Of a stretch of 64,000 nt of DNA, positions 25,365 to 33,764 are shown one piece after another. The notes below the pieces were generated by a model. The model was given only the letters and a program-made list of their open reading frames with translations. It was not told the DNA's origin and searched no databases. A program made the position numbers and the translations under genes. Positions within the stretch are counted from its first letter, which is position 1. Every line of letters begins with the position of its first letter. Source of the stretch: an uncultured Chitinophaga sp. (GTDB lineage: Bacteria > Bacteroidota > Bacteroidia > Chitinophagales > Chitinophagaceae); contig NZ_CAMLHC010000014.1 in the NCBI RefSeq assembly GCF_946479755.1, positions 62,001 to 126,000 on the forward strand. The letters are read 5' to 3'.

Positions 25365-26696
25365 ATGAGGATGACAAGCACCTTTCCTGCGCTGCTGATA
25401 ACAGCAGCTTTGTTGTCAGGAACCACTGCCACAGCGCAGGCCATACTATTGAAAAACGCCACCGTGATAGACGGCACCGGCAGCCGCCCGCGGCAGCATA
25501 CCGATATTCTGTTACAGGCAGACACCATCGCGGCGGTAGGTTCCCGTTTGAAGGCTCCGGGCGCCACAATAGTGGACCTTAGCGGCAAAACCGTTATGCC
25601 CGCACTGATCAGCGTACATACGCACGTAGGCACACTCAGGGGCACCACCACCAACGCCGTCAACTATACCAGGGAAAACATACTGCGGCAGTTACAGCAG
25701 TACGCAGACTATGGCGTGTTACACGTGCTGGCCATGGGCACCGACCGGCCCCTGTTGTTTGACAGTGGCCTGCGCGATTCCTCCGCCACCGGCCTGCTGC
25801 CGGGCGCCCGCCTGCATTCCGCCGGCTCTGGTTTCGGTGTGCCCAATGCCGCGCCGCCGGTAGACTATGGCATGGACCTCGTCAACCGCCCTGCGACCGT
25901 CGCCGACGTGGCGCCGGCCATGGATAAAGTGGCACAGGTACACCCCGACGTGATAAAACTATGGGTAGATGATTTTGGCGGACGCTTTAAAAAGATGGAA
26001 CCGGCAGTATACCAGGCAGTGATCGCCGAAGCCCACAAACATGGCATCAGAGCGGCCTCGCATCTGTATTACGCAGCAGACGCACAACAACTGGCCAACG
26101 CCGGCATCGATATTTTCGCACACAGTATCCGCGACAAAGACATCGACGAACAGCTGCTGCAAACCATGAAAACAAAAGGTATCGTGTACGTCCCTACGCT
26201 GTCCCTCGATGAATACGCCTACATCTATGCGCGCCAACCCGAATGGTTACACGACGATTTCTTCAGACGGTCGCTGGAACCGGGCGTATATGAGATGATC
26301 ACTTCCGCAGCGTATCAGCAGCAACTGCAGCAGTCTCCCGCTTTTGCCAAAAACAAAGCGGCTTTTGAAACGGCGCTGCGCAACCTGCGCCGCATCTACC
26401 GTGCCGGCATTATGGTAGCCATGGGCACCGACTCCGGCGCAACGCCCGTGAGAGCACAGGGCTTTTCAGAACACCTGGAGCTGGAACTGATGGTACAGGC
26501 GGGACTGACACCATTGGAAGCGATCAGCGTAGGCACCCGCAACGCCGCCAAAGTGCTGAAACTGCCTAATACCGGCACCATCGCACCCGGACAGGTGGCG
26601 GACCTGCTGGTACTGGCCGGCAACCCGGAGAAAGACATTAAAAATACCCGCCACATCGTGACGGTCTACAAAGCCGGCAAAAACATCCGGCCATAA
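25365..26696 (+). CDS. Exported amidohydrolase-family protein
   Basis: The 443-residue protein has a signal peptide (cut near TATAQA, residue 26), the amidohydrolase entry AILLKNATVIDGTG, the metal-binding HxH in SVHTHVG, a central lysine/His region (KLWVDDF, AASHLYYA, FAHSI) and the late aspartate in MGTDSGATPV. It belongs to the imidazolonepropionase/prolidase-like branch, often annotated as Xaa-Pro dipeptidase or aryldialkylphosphatase relatives. It should act in the periplasm. An SDR gene follows after 32 bases on the same strand. Confidence 0.88.
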   Translation: MRMTSTFPALLITAALLSGTTATAQAILLKNATVIDGTGSRPRQHTDILLQADTIAAVGSRLKAPGATIVDLSGKTVMPALISVHTHVGTLRGTTTNAVNYTRENILRQLQQYADYGVLHVLAMGTDRPLLFDSGLRDSSATGLLPGARLHSAGSGFGVPNAAPPVDYGMDLVNRPATVADVAPAMDKVAQVHPDVIKLWVDDFGGRFKKMEPAVYQAVIAEAHKHGIRAASHLYYAADAQQLANAGIDIFAHSIRDKDIDEQLLQTMKTKGIVYVPTLSLDEYAYIYARQPEWLHDDFFRRSLEPGVYEMITSAAYQQQLQQSPAFAKNKAAFETALRNLRRIYRAGIMVAMGTDSGATPVRAQGFSEHLELELMVQAGLTPLEAISVGTRNAAKVLKLPNTGTIAPGQVADLLVLAGNPEKDIKNTRHIVTVYKAGKNIRP

Positions 26697-26728
26697 CCTT
26701 TTCGTACACCCAACAAAAGCAGCCTGAT

Positions 26729-27547
26729 ATGACCTTTCAAAACCGCACTATTTTTATTACCGGCGCCAGCAGAGGCATCGGTGAAGCCATCGCCCTGAAA
26801 CTGGCCGCCGCCGGCGCTAATATCGTGATCGCCGCTAAAAGCACGGAAGAAGATCCCCGCCTCGGCGGTACCATCTATTCAGTGGCGGAAGCCGTGGAGA
26901 AAGCCGGCGGTAAAGCCCTGCCGGTAAAAGTGGATATCCGCGAGGAAGACCAGATACAACAGGCCGTGCAGCAGGCAGCTGAAAAATTCGGCGGCATCGA
27001 CGTGGTCATCAACAACGCGTCGGCCATCCAGTTGACCAACACCGAACAAACACCAGCCAAACGTTTCGACCTGATGTATGATATCAATGTAAGAGGCACT
27101 TTTTTAGTCACCCAGCATTGTATCCCCTATCTCAAAAAAGGCAACAACCCGCACATCCTCACCCTGTCACCGCCGGTGAACCTCTCTCCCAAATGGCTGG
27201 GCCCACATGTGGCGTATACCATCAGTAAATACAATATGAGCATGCTCACCCTGGGATGGGCAGAAGAGCTGAAGTCCGCCGGTATTGCCGCCAACTCGCT
27301 GTGGCCGGCCACCACCATCGCTACGGCAGCTATCAAGAACCTGCTGGGCGGCGAAGCCCTGATGAAAATAAGCCGCAAGCCCGACATCATGGCGGATGCC
27401 GCTTTTTATATCCTGGGCAAACCTGCCGCGTCCTGTACAGGGAATAATTTTATTGATGAAGCAGTATTGAAAGCGGAGGGAATTACAGACCTGGCGCACT
27501 ATAACGTAACGCCGGGCGGGAAACTGCAGCCGGATTTGTTCCTGTAA
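26729..27547 (+). CDS. Short-chain dehydrogenase/reductase, HSDL2-like
   Basis: The 272-residue protein has the SDR cofactor motif TGASRGIG (residues 10-17), NNAS, and the active-site YxxxK (YTISK near 161-165). The long AKSTEEDPRLGGTIYSVAEAVEKAGGKA insert after the second strand is typical of the HSDL2/citronellol-dehydrogenase-like branch (only its ends are characteristic). The usual catalytic serine position reads LSPPVNL, in which S could serve. It should use NADP(H). The substrate is unknown. Confidence 0.88.
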   Translation: MTFQNRTIFITGASRGIGEAIALKLAAAGANIVIAAKSTEEDPRLGGTIYSVAEAVEKAGGKALPVKVDIREEDQIQQAVQQAAEKFGGIDVVINNASAIQLTNTEQTPAKRFDLMYDINVRGTFLVTQHCIPYLKKGNNPHILTLSPPVNLSPKWLGPHVAYTISKYNMSMLTLGWAEELKSAGIAANSLWPATTIATAAIKNLLGGEALMKISRKPDIMADAAFYILGKPAASCTGNNFIDEAVLKAEGITDLAHYNVTPGGKLQPDLFL

Positions 27548-27810
27548 AAGGCTACTGTACCAGTGAGCAACCGGCAGCTGTCATGCTGACCGAACTGTTG
27601 TTCGGCAACACGCTGTTGTTGCTCACTGGCTACAATAAAGATGGAGAAAATATCAGGCGGGACGGACACCTGCACCAGCAGGTGCCTGTGTTTTTCCAGG
27701 AATGCCGCCGGCGTATCCGCCTCCGCCAGCTCCTCCAGGGAGAAACTGATGGCGGCCGGTTTATCGGCAGGCATTGCACAGGGTTTAAAATGATACAGGT
27801 CCAGCCCCAC
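27499..27810 (-). pseudogene. Truncated copy of a MGLDLYH-type hypothetical protein
   Basis: The 103-residue reading frame begins MGLDLYHFKPC, a start I recognise from a family of Chitinophagaceae hypothetical proteins that usually run longer. Sequence stays plausible to about residue 80 (SLEELAEADTPAAFLEKHRHL, then FSIFIVASEQQQ), after which it turns into the antisense of the SDR gene's 3' end. I read it as a gene whose 3' half was lost next to the SDR gene. It starts 8 bases after the stop of the SLH/PrcB gene. It could also be a small intact gene. Confidence 0.4.
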
Positions 27811-27818
27811 GATATTTA

Positions 27819-28700
27819 CTATTTATCTTCCTGTAATACTACTTTAAAAGCGCTGCCTACAAAGGTTTCGGCTTTAGGCTCGGTGATCACCTGCATGTAC
27901 ATCTTTCCTTCTTCCGGGTTGGAGAGCTTGTAACGTACGGTGGCAGTGCCTTCGGAAAAGTCGATACCGGTGATGGCGATCTGATAACCGGAATTAGGTT
28001 TGCTGCCCCTGGACAGTACTACGCTGTTTACCTGTGCATTTACCGGGGTAGTCGTTACCGTTACTTCGTTTTGTTGTTGATGTTCTTCCACGCGTTGTTT
28101 GTGTTCTTTTACGAATGCAGCGGCCTTTGTCACCATGGCATTGGCTTCTGCGGGTGTAACATAAGCCCTGGGGCGGAAATTATTTCTCTCCAGCTTTACC
28201 ACGCCGAATTTAATCAGCGCCTGTACAGCATTATTGCTTTTGTCTTTGTTAACGAAAGCAGCAGCATCCCCGATGTTGATCCACATCATGTTCATCGGGT
28301 ACGGACCGGTATGTTCTATCGCTTCTTCCAGCGCGAGGGCAAACTGCTCCCGGGTCATGGGCGTATTAAAACGTTGTTTACGGTCCAGCGTGATACCGTT
28401 ATTGGCCGCAATAATCACAGACTGGGCGTAGGAAGCCTTGTTGTCTGCATACTGGCAATAGTCAGTGGCCTTCGGTTCTTTGATGAACCGGATGTTGTCA
28501 ATGTTGAGGCCCAGCCCCTTTACAATCAGGTCTATACCCTGACCGTAAGTGATCACTTTGGCCGCTTTGGGCTGTTCAGCCATGTTCATGGCGGTAGCAA
28601 CGGTTTCCGTAGCGGGGTAAACATTTGCAGCCCGGCTGACCAGGGAGCTGTGAAGCGTCAGGCAAACCAATGGCAATGCAATAACAGTACGTCTGTTCAT
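27819..28700 (-). CDS. Exported SLH-like and PrcB-like two-domain protein
   Basis: The 293-residue protein has a signal peptide (MNRRTVIALPLVCLTLHSSLVSRA), then two or three S-layer-homology-like repeats (ITLDRKQRFNTPMTREQFALALEEA; FGVVKLERNNFRPRAYVTPAEANAMVTKAA, given by their ends) and a C-terminal beta domain (SGYQIAITGIDFSEGTATVRY ... VITEPKAETFV) resembling the PrcB C-terminal domain. SLH repeats bind cell-wall polymers and PrcB is a regulator of a surface protease in Treponema. The start at 28700 is set by the -7 box at 28725-28732, which excludes the ATG at 28727. Confidence 0.7.
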   Translation of the reverse strand: MNRRTVIALPLVCLTLHSSLVSRAANVYPATETVATAMNMAEQPKAAKVITYGQGIDLIVKGLGLNIDNIRFIKEPKATDYCQYADNKASYAQSVIIAANNGITLDRKQRFNTPMTREQFALALEEAIEHTGPYPMNMMWINIGDAAAFVNKDKSNNAVQALIKFGVVKLERNNFRPRAYVTPAEANAMVTKAAAFVKEHKQRVEEHQQQNEVTVTTTPVNAQVNSVVLSRGSKPNSGYQIAITGIDFSEGTATVRYKLSNPEEGKMYMQVITEPKAETFVGSAFKVVLQEDK

Positions 28701-28724
28701 GGGAAAATTGAATTTTTCTGGTGT

Positions 28725-28732
28725 CAAATGTA
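28725..28732 (-). promoter_or_regulatory. -7 box of the SLH/PrcB gene
   Basis: The minus strand reads TACATTTG, an exact TAnnTTTG, 24 bases before the chosen ATG. Confidence 0.55.
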
Positions 28733-29038
28733 ATTTATTTTATCTTGTATGCAATTGAACAATCATGTGTTTTGACCAACAGTTCTTATCATTTTTTGAT
28801 AAATAATAGATTAATAGTCAAACTTTAATGGCGCTGCTACTTGTTCAGCAGCCGGCAAAAGCAGTACAACGCACAAGGATATTTAAATGTTACTGCACTC
28901 GTTACGGGAAACTATAATTTAATACATCCAGGACCACGGAAAAGTTTTGTCGCAGGGATACCCCCTGATTGACGGACCTGCCCCTGTAGACTTCACCGGT
29001 TCTTATTTATTTTAGCGTTTCACCAATGCAATAGCATC
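28733..29038. other. Intergenic region without a recognised gene
   Basis: The first half is AT-rich and upstream of the minus-strand SLH/PrcB gene. The second half leads into the small plus-strand helix-hairpin-helix gene. I see no hairpin with a T run, no repeat and no coding frame worth naming. Confidence 0.5.
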
Positions 29039-29263
29039 ATGGCTAAAAAATCAGCCCTCATTCCACACGGCGAACTGCCCTCCGGATTATTCCAACCTGC
29101 CCTGCGTGCCCTGCACAACGCCGGCTATACCAGCCTGCCACAACTAAAAGCCGTCACCGAATCATTCCTGAAGCACCTGCATGGTATGGGACCTCACGGC
29201 ATCGCCACCATCAAAGCGGCCTTAGCGGAGAAAGGATGGTCACTGGCGCCGGAGCAACGCTGA
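29039..29263 (+). CDS. Small RpoA C-terminal-like helix-hairpin-helix protein
   Basis: The 74-residue protein reads as one alphaCTD-type fold: FQPALRALHNAGYTSLPQLKAVTESFLKHLHGMGPHGIATIKAALAEKGW (key parts ALHNAGYTSLPQL and GMGPHGIATIKAAL). This matches the DNA-binding domain of the RNA polymerase alpha subunit and small stand-alone relatives in Bacteroidota. It has no other domain and may bind DNA or an unknown partner. It precedes the LuxR gene by 54 bases. Confidence 0.85.
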   Translation: MAKKSALIPHGELPSGLFQPALRALHNAGYTSLPQLKAVTESFLKHLHGMGPHGIATIKAALAEKGWSLAPEQR

Positions 29264-29317
29264 CCTTCCCTTTTGCGTTAAATATGTAACTTTACGCTGA
29301 CAGCAAATGAGTTACGC

Positions 29318-29791
29318 ATGAAGTGGCACGCCATCACCAGAAACAGGCAAAACATCCTCTACGGCCTCTCCCTGGCCATCCTGCTATTTCTCCTGAAGTG
29401 GCTGGAACTGCGTTTCCTGATCATCCATCATGCCATGGAAATTTATATCGGCATGATCGCCATTATTTTTACGGCACTGGGTATCTGGCTGGCGTTAAAA
29501 CTGGCCCGGCCGAAAGTGGAAACGGTCATCGTGGAAAAACCGGTACCGGTATCAACAGCTGCGGCCTTCTCCCTCAATACGGGCGAGCTGGACCGGCTCG
29601 GTCTGAGCAGCCGGGAACTGGAAGTACTGCAACTGATGGCCGATGGCCTCAGCAACCAGGAGATCGCCGGCCGCCTGTTCGTTTCCCTGAACACCATCAA
29701 GACCCACGCCTCCCGTGTATTTGAAAAACTGGACGTCAAAAGAAGGACACAAGCCGTAGAAAAAGCTAAACGATTGAGTATCATACCCTAA
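29318..29791 (+). CDS. Membrane-anchored LuxR-type transcriptional regulator
   Basis: The 157-residue protein has two hydrophobic helices in the first 65 residues (LSLAILLFLLKWLEL; IYIGMIAIIFTALGIWLAL) and a C-terminal LuxR helix-turn-helix (LSSRELEVLQLMADGLSNQEIA ... KTHASRVFEKLDV). It has no receiver domain, so membrane anchoring replaces phosphorylation as the likely input. The gene order LuxR, DUF4199, VOC points to a small regulon with the two downstream genes. Confidence 0.9.
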   Translation: MKWHAITRNRQNILYGLSLAILLFLLKWLELRFLIIHHAMEIYIGMIAIIFTALGIWLALKLARPKVETVIVEKPVPVSTAAAFSLNTGELDRLGLSSRELEVLQLMADGLSNQEIAGRLFVSLNTIKTHASRVFEKLDVKRRTQAVEKAKRLSIIP

Positions 29792-29903
29792 TCATCATCA
29801 CCCAAAAGCAGGAAAAAGAGAAGACAGTCCAAAATCATCCTAAAGTATGAATGGAAAATGATGCCGGAGCGGCATTTTTGTACTCACGATTAAATCCTGA
29901 CAG

Positions 29904-30452
29904 ATGAAAAAAAATGTGCTCGTTTTCGGATTGATTTCCGGCGCCATTATCAGCCTGATGATGGTATTTTCTGTATTATGGTGTTATAAAGACCCCGACT
30001 TTAAAGGTAACATGGTGCTCGGCTATGCCGGCATGCTGATCGCCTTCTCCTTCATTTTTGTAGGCGTCAAAAACTACCGCGACAAATACAACAACGGTGC
30101 GGTCACGTTCGGCCAGGCCTTTAAGGTGGGACTGCTGATAGCACTGATCGCCTCCACGGCCTATGTATTGGTATGGCTGGTCGACTACTACCTGTTTGTC
30201 CCGGATTTCATGGACAAATACAACGCTCATATGCTGAAGCAAGCCAAAGAAGCCGGCGCCGACGCCGCCACCCTCAGCAAAAAGATGGCAGAAGCGGAAA
30301 GCTTCAAGGAAATGTATAAAAACCCGCTTTTTGTTATACTCATCACCTATTCGGAAGTACTGCCTATCGGCATCGTGATCGCGCTCATCAGCGCCCTGAT
30401 ATTAAAACGCAAAAAAGGCAGCAATACCGCCACCATGATCACTCACTCCTAA
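29904..30452 (+). CDS. DUF4199 membrane protein
   Basis: The 182-residue protein has four hydrophobic helices and the DUF4199 features: the KKNVLVFGLISGAIIS start, FVGVKNYRDKYNNGAVTFGQAFKVGLLIALIAS around residues 53-85, and a polar central part (KQAKEAGADAATLSKKMAEAESFKEMYKNP), ended by a last helix. Function unknown. A VOC gene follows after 12 bases. Confidence 0.9.
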   Translation: MKKNVLVFGLISGAIISLMMVFSVLWCYKDPDFKGNMVLGYAGMLIAFSFIFVGVKNYRDKYNNGAVTFGQAFKVGLLIALIASTAYVLVWLVDYYLFVPDFMDKYNAHMLKQAKEAGADAATLSKKMAEAESFKEMYKNPLFVILITYSEVLPIGIVIALISALILKRKKGSNTATMITHS

Positions 30453-30464
30453 ATACATATCCAT

Positions 30465-30845
30465 ATGAAAGTAGCCATGGCAGGGGTCCACGTCAACGAC
30501 CCCCTGGAAGCTTTTCGCTTTTACACAGAGAAACTGGGCTTTAAAGAGAAAGTCTATACGCCGGAAGCGCTGTTAGCCGTTGTGGCCTCTCCGGAAGAAC
30601 CGGATGGCACCTTCCTGTTGCTGGAGCCCTCCACCCACCCGGTGGCCAAAGCCTACCAGGAAGGACTATACGCAGCCGGTATCCCCGCCATCATGCTGGG
30701 GACCGCCGATATTGAGGCCGACTACGAAAGGCTCAAAGCCAACGGTGTTGTATTCCGGAAAACACCCACGAAAGCGGATTGGGGCATAGAAGCCGTCTTT
30801 GAAGATCAATGCGGTAACCTGATCGCCCTGGGACAGATTTTTTGA
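30465..30845 (+). CDS. VOC/glyoxalase-family protein
   Basis: The 126-residue protein starts MKVAMAGVHVNDPLEAFRFYTEKLGF and ends VFEDQCGNLIALGQIF, a normal single VOC domain with metal-ligand candidates H9 and E at the last strand (FED). It follows DUF4199, an arrangement suggesting co-expression with it and the LuxR regulator. The substrate is unknown. Confidence 0.88.
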   Translation: MKVAMAGVHVNDPLEAFRFYTEKLGFKEKVYTPEALLAVVASPEEPDGTFLLLEPSTHPVAKAYQEGLYAAGIPAIMLGTADIEADYERLKANGVVFRKTPTKADWGIEAVFEDQCGNLIALGQIF

Positions 30846-30883
30846 TGAATGATCCGGGATTCCATGATCCAAACATCTCAAAA

Positions 30884-30920
30884 TCCCGTGATCTCTGGGC
30901 TCACGCCTGAGATCACGGGA
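30884..30920. repeat. Inverted repeat after the VOC gene
   Basis: Twelve-base perfect arms, TCCCGTGATCTC and GAGATCACGGGA, surround a 13-base loop. There is no T run, so it is not a standard terminator. It may be one copy of a dispersed palindromic element or a transcript-stabilising hairpin. Confidence 0.6.
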
Positions 30921-31000
30921 ATGCGGGAGCTTAAAACGAACGACCCCGAATGCACGCACGCGAAAACGCGTCGACGCTCCAACTCATTAATACAAACGCA

Positions 31001-31414
31001 TCAGCAATTCACCATCCATTTAACCCCGTATTTATCGGTCAGGTTACCGTGCCAGTCACCCCAGAACTGTTTAGCGAAAGGCACACCCACTGCGCCGCCG
31101 GCCGATAGTGCATCGAACGCCTGCTGCGCGGTTTGTTCGTCCGGGAACGTGAGGGAGAGGGAAACATCTCCGCTGTTGCCCTTTGTTTCCTTACCGGGGA
31201 AAATATCGCTGGCATAGATGGCCAGATCGTTGAAATGCAACCTGCTGTGGAGCACCTTGTCCCGGTACGCTTCCGGAGTGTTCATGTTCGGATTGTCGTA
31301 GCGGGTCCATACCTTAAAAGTCCCGCCCAGCGCTTTTGCGTAAAAATTCATTGCTTCTTCGCAATTGCCCCCGAAAGTGAGATAGGGAATCAATTCATAT
31401 TTTTTTCCTTCCAT
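31001..31414 (-). CDS. PhnB-like VOC protein
   Basis: The 137-residue protein has the PhnB/3-demethylubiquinone-methyltransferase-like VOC pattern: IPYLTFGGNCEEAMNFYAKALGG at the start, LHSRLHFNDLAIYASD, and the final FAKQFWGDWHGNLTDKYGVKWMVN (ends WGDWHG and KWMVNC). PhnB family members have no settled activity. It is on the opposite strand to the VOC gene before it and is followed downstream by nothing of its own. Confidence 0.9.
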   Translation of the reverse strand: MEGKKYELIPYLTFGGNCEEAMNFYAKALGGTFKVWTRYDNPNMNTPEAYRDKVLHSRLHFNDLAIYASDIFPGKETKGNSGDVSLSLTFPDEQTAQQAFDALSAGGAVGVPFAKQFWGDWHGNLTDKYGVKWMVNC

Positions 31415-31451
31415 GACCTGTATTTTTTACGAAGATGATAAATGCGGAGGA

Positions 31452-32291
31452 TTATAAATTGTACGATTTAGACAACCGGGCCGCGAGGGCAGGCTGTATC
31501 ACCTGTACAATAGTATACTGTTCTTTCAGGAAATGACGGGGCGTGGTGCCGGAGAGTTGTTTGAATTCGCGGATGAAATGGGACTGATCGTAGAATCCGC
31601 AGCTGTGCGCCACGGCAGTCAGTGATTCATAGCGACAGCTGTACATGGCCAGGATGGCTTTGTTGAACCGCCGTATCTTCAGCAGTTCTGTGGGGGTAAG
31701 TCCCGCTACCTGGCTAAAACGGCGCTCCATCGCCTTGTAGGAAACACCGAAAGCCTTACAGGCGTCGGCCACGGAAACATCTTCCCGTTGCAGCATCCAG
31801 GCGGTGCATTGTTGCAGAAAATGATGAGGCGCATTATCAAATTGCAGGCGACCGAGGAGAAACTGATCGGTGAGCTGCACCCGTTGCTCGTCTGTGGCGG
31901 CTTCAAACAGCTGTTCTTCGAGCAACGTATAGTCTCTGCCCAGCACATCCGACAGGCTCCAGAACTCGTTGGCCAGTAAATGCGCGGGGATGCGAAACAG
32001 CGGATAGGTGCCACCCAGGCGGAAACGTACGGAAAATACGTGCTGGTGGGCAGTTTGGGAGATCCGCAATGCATGCCGGCGGATACCGATAATGTGAGAT
32101 CCCTTTACCGGTTGGCGGGAACCATCTTTCACGCGGGCATAGTTATCGCCAAAGTTAAACATCAGCTCAATGGTGCCGTCGGGAATCAGCGATTCCTCGT
32201 CCCGGAAGGGAGGCCTGTCAGCATCGGCCTTCCAGTAACATTCAACGTAAGGCGCCAGTTGCGGGTGAGGTGCAAACTCCCTGTAGATCAT
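31452..32291 (-). CDS. AraC-family regulator with a DUF6597-type N-terminal domain
   Basis: The 279-residue protein starts MIYREFAPHPQLAPYVECYW, the DUF6597 domain (FHxPxPxLxxYVxxYW), and ends with two helix-turn-helix units (about 180-270; VADACKAFGVSYKAMERRFSQVAGLTP and LTAVAHSCGFYDQSHFIREFKQLSG). It is 37 bases upstream of the PhnB-like gene in the same direction, so it may control and be co-transcribed with it. Confidence 0.9.
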   Translation of the reverse strand: MIYREFAPHPQLAPYVECYWKADADRPPFRDEESLIPDGTIELMFNFGDNYARVKDGSRQPVKGSHIIGIRRHALRISQTAHQHVFSVRFRLGGTYPLFRIPAHLLANEFWSLSDVLGRDYTLLEEQLFEAATDEQRVQLTDQFLLGRLQFDNAPHHFLQQCTAWMLQREDVSVADACKAFGVSYKAMERRFSQVAGLTPTELLKIRRFNKAILAMYSCRYESLTAVAHSCGFYDQSHFIREFKQLSGTTPRHFLKEQYTIVQVIQPALAARLSKSYNL

Positions 32292-32334
32292 TTACCGGAG
32301 GTTTCTCCAAAAATAATCAAACAGCACAATTTTA

Positions 32335-33549
32335 TCAATGCTTTTCGAGGATGCTCCTGAAGGTAGACATGGTCTCGAACATGTTGTTACGGATGATGGG
32401 ATCGGACACCCACCGCGGTATCCGGGCGCTGCGGTTGGTAGTGATCGTGTAGGTGATCTGCATGGTGTTACCACCGGTTTCCTCCATCAGCCATTTGCCG
32501 CGGGTGCCGGTGATACGCGTCACGTCGCCGGAGACAGGGAAATGGTTGTTCAGCGTGCTTTCGAAACTGATTTCGCCGGAACGTTCGTTCCGCATTTTCA
32601 GGCGGAACAGCAGGCAGCAGTCCTGATCCCCGAAAGGCCAGGGGATGTTGTACTTGAGGTAGGTGATCCATTCCCTGCCTTCTTCCAACGGCAGCACCTG
32701 GTAGGCTTTTGCACGTGCGTTCCACACCACGCCCTGCTGCTGGTCTGTCAGCAGCCGCGCCACAGAGGGCACGTCTGACTGAACGGTGAACACCGCTTTG
32801 ATCTCCCGCACACTTTCTTCATTACCGGCTGCGATCCATCGTTCGTACAACGAAATGGACTTATCCCGTTTTACCAGCCGGTACTCCCCTTCCGCCTGCT
32901 GGTGGGCGAAACCGGCCACAGACAGCCCCAACAACAGGCTTAGCGTGAACATGGTCCGGAAAACGCGGTCCCATAGCGTAGAGCTGACCCCGAACCCCAG
33001 ATCGTCGTTTTTATAGTGATGCAGGTGATGGTTGCGCCAGAGCGGTTTAAGCCATTTAAACGGCGGCGCCCAGGCGTGGATAGCGTAGTGCATGCTTCCG
33101 TACAACAGGTAACCGGACACAAACCCCGGAAAGAAAGCAAACGCATTGTTTTTGACCAGGAGATAGAAAATACTGAACAGGAACGACGAGATAATGACGC
33201 TGGGCACCGGCGGCATAAACAGCCGCTGCCGGTCGCGCGGGTATTCGTGGTGGTTACCGTGCAGCGTATACACCACGCGGCGGATGGCCGGCTGGTCGCT
33301 GACCCAGTGAAAGATAAACCGGTGCGCCACATATTCGAAGAGCGTCCAGCTGAACATGGCCCCGAAGTACGTCAGTATAACGCGGAGCAGTGAATATCCC
33401 AGGGTGGCATGGCTGTAATAGAGCATATATCCGATAACGGGCAGGTACATCCCAAAAATCACCGCGGGGTGCGTTTTGGTCAGCATCTCCAGGTAACGGC
33501 TCTTGAAAAGCCTCGCCTGCCCCTTGTTATGCACTTTTTCAAATTTCAT
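32335..33549 (-). CDS. Fatty-acid hydroxylase fused to a START/SRPBCC lipid-binding domain
   Basis: The 404-residue protein is two proteins in one. Residues 1-198 are a fatty-acid-hydroxylase-type di-iron membrane enzyme with the full histidine clusters (H76/H81, H97/H100/H101, H154/H158, H174/H175/H177/H178) and the family's usual end STLWDRVF. Residues 200-216 read like a signal peptide (MFTLSLLLGLSVAGFA). Residues 218-404 are a START-type domain, as usually found in secreted proteins of this group. The fused signal-like segment would place the START domain outside the inner membrane. Possible role: hydroxylation of a lipid tail with transfer or binding outside. I see no frameshift at the join. 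Confidence 0.8.
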   Translation of the reverse strand: MKFEKVHNKGQARLFKSRYLEMLTKTHPAVIFGMYLPVIGYMLYYSHATLGYSLLRVILTYFGAMFSWTLFEYVAHRFIFHWVSDQPAIRRVVYTLHGNHHEYPRDRQRLFMPPVPSVIISSFLFSIFYLLVKNNAFAFFPGFVSGYLLYGSMHYAIHAWAPPFKWLKPLWRNHHLHHYKNDDLGFGVSSTLWDRVFRTMFTLSLLLGLSVAGFAHQQAEGEYRLVKRDKSISLYERWIAAGNEESVREIKAVFTVQSDVPSVARLLTDQQQGVVWNARAKAYQVLPLEEGREWITYLKYNIPWPFGDQDCCLLFRLKMRNERSGEISFESTLNNHFPVSGDVTRITGTRGKWLMEETGGNTMQITYTITTNRSARIPRWVSDPIIRNNMFETMSTFRSILEKH

Positions 33550-33764
33550 GATGTGTTTTATTGATGGACGTTACAAAAATGCAACGTCCCGGCAGGCTGG
33601 CCAGCCATTTTTTCTCGAGTTGTCAGATAACCGGGTTGAACTGTCATGGATAATTCCCGAATGCGTAAATCTTTTTCCCGATTGGATGGTGCAACTTCTT
33701 TTTACTGATGGAATTTTGCGCCCGATTGTCAACTTGTCTCCATATATCATCATATAGCACGACC

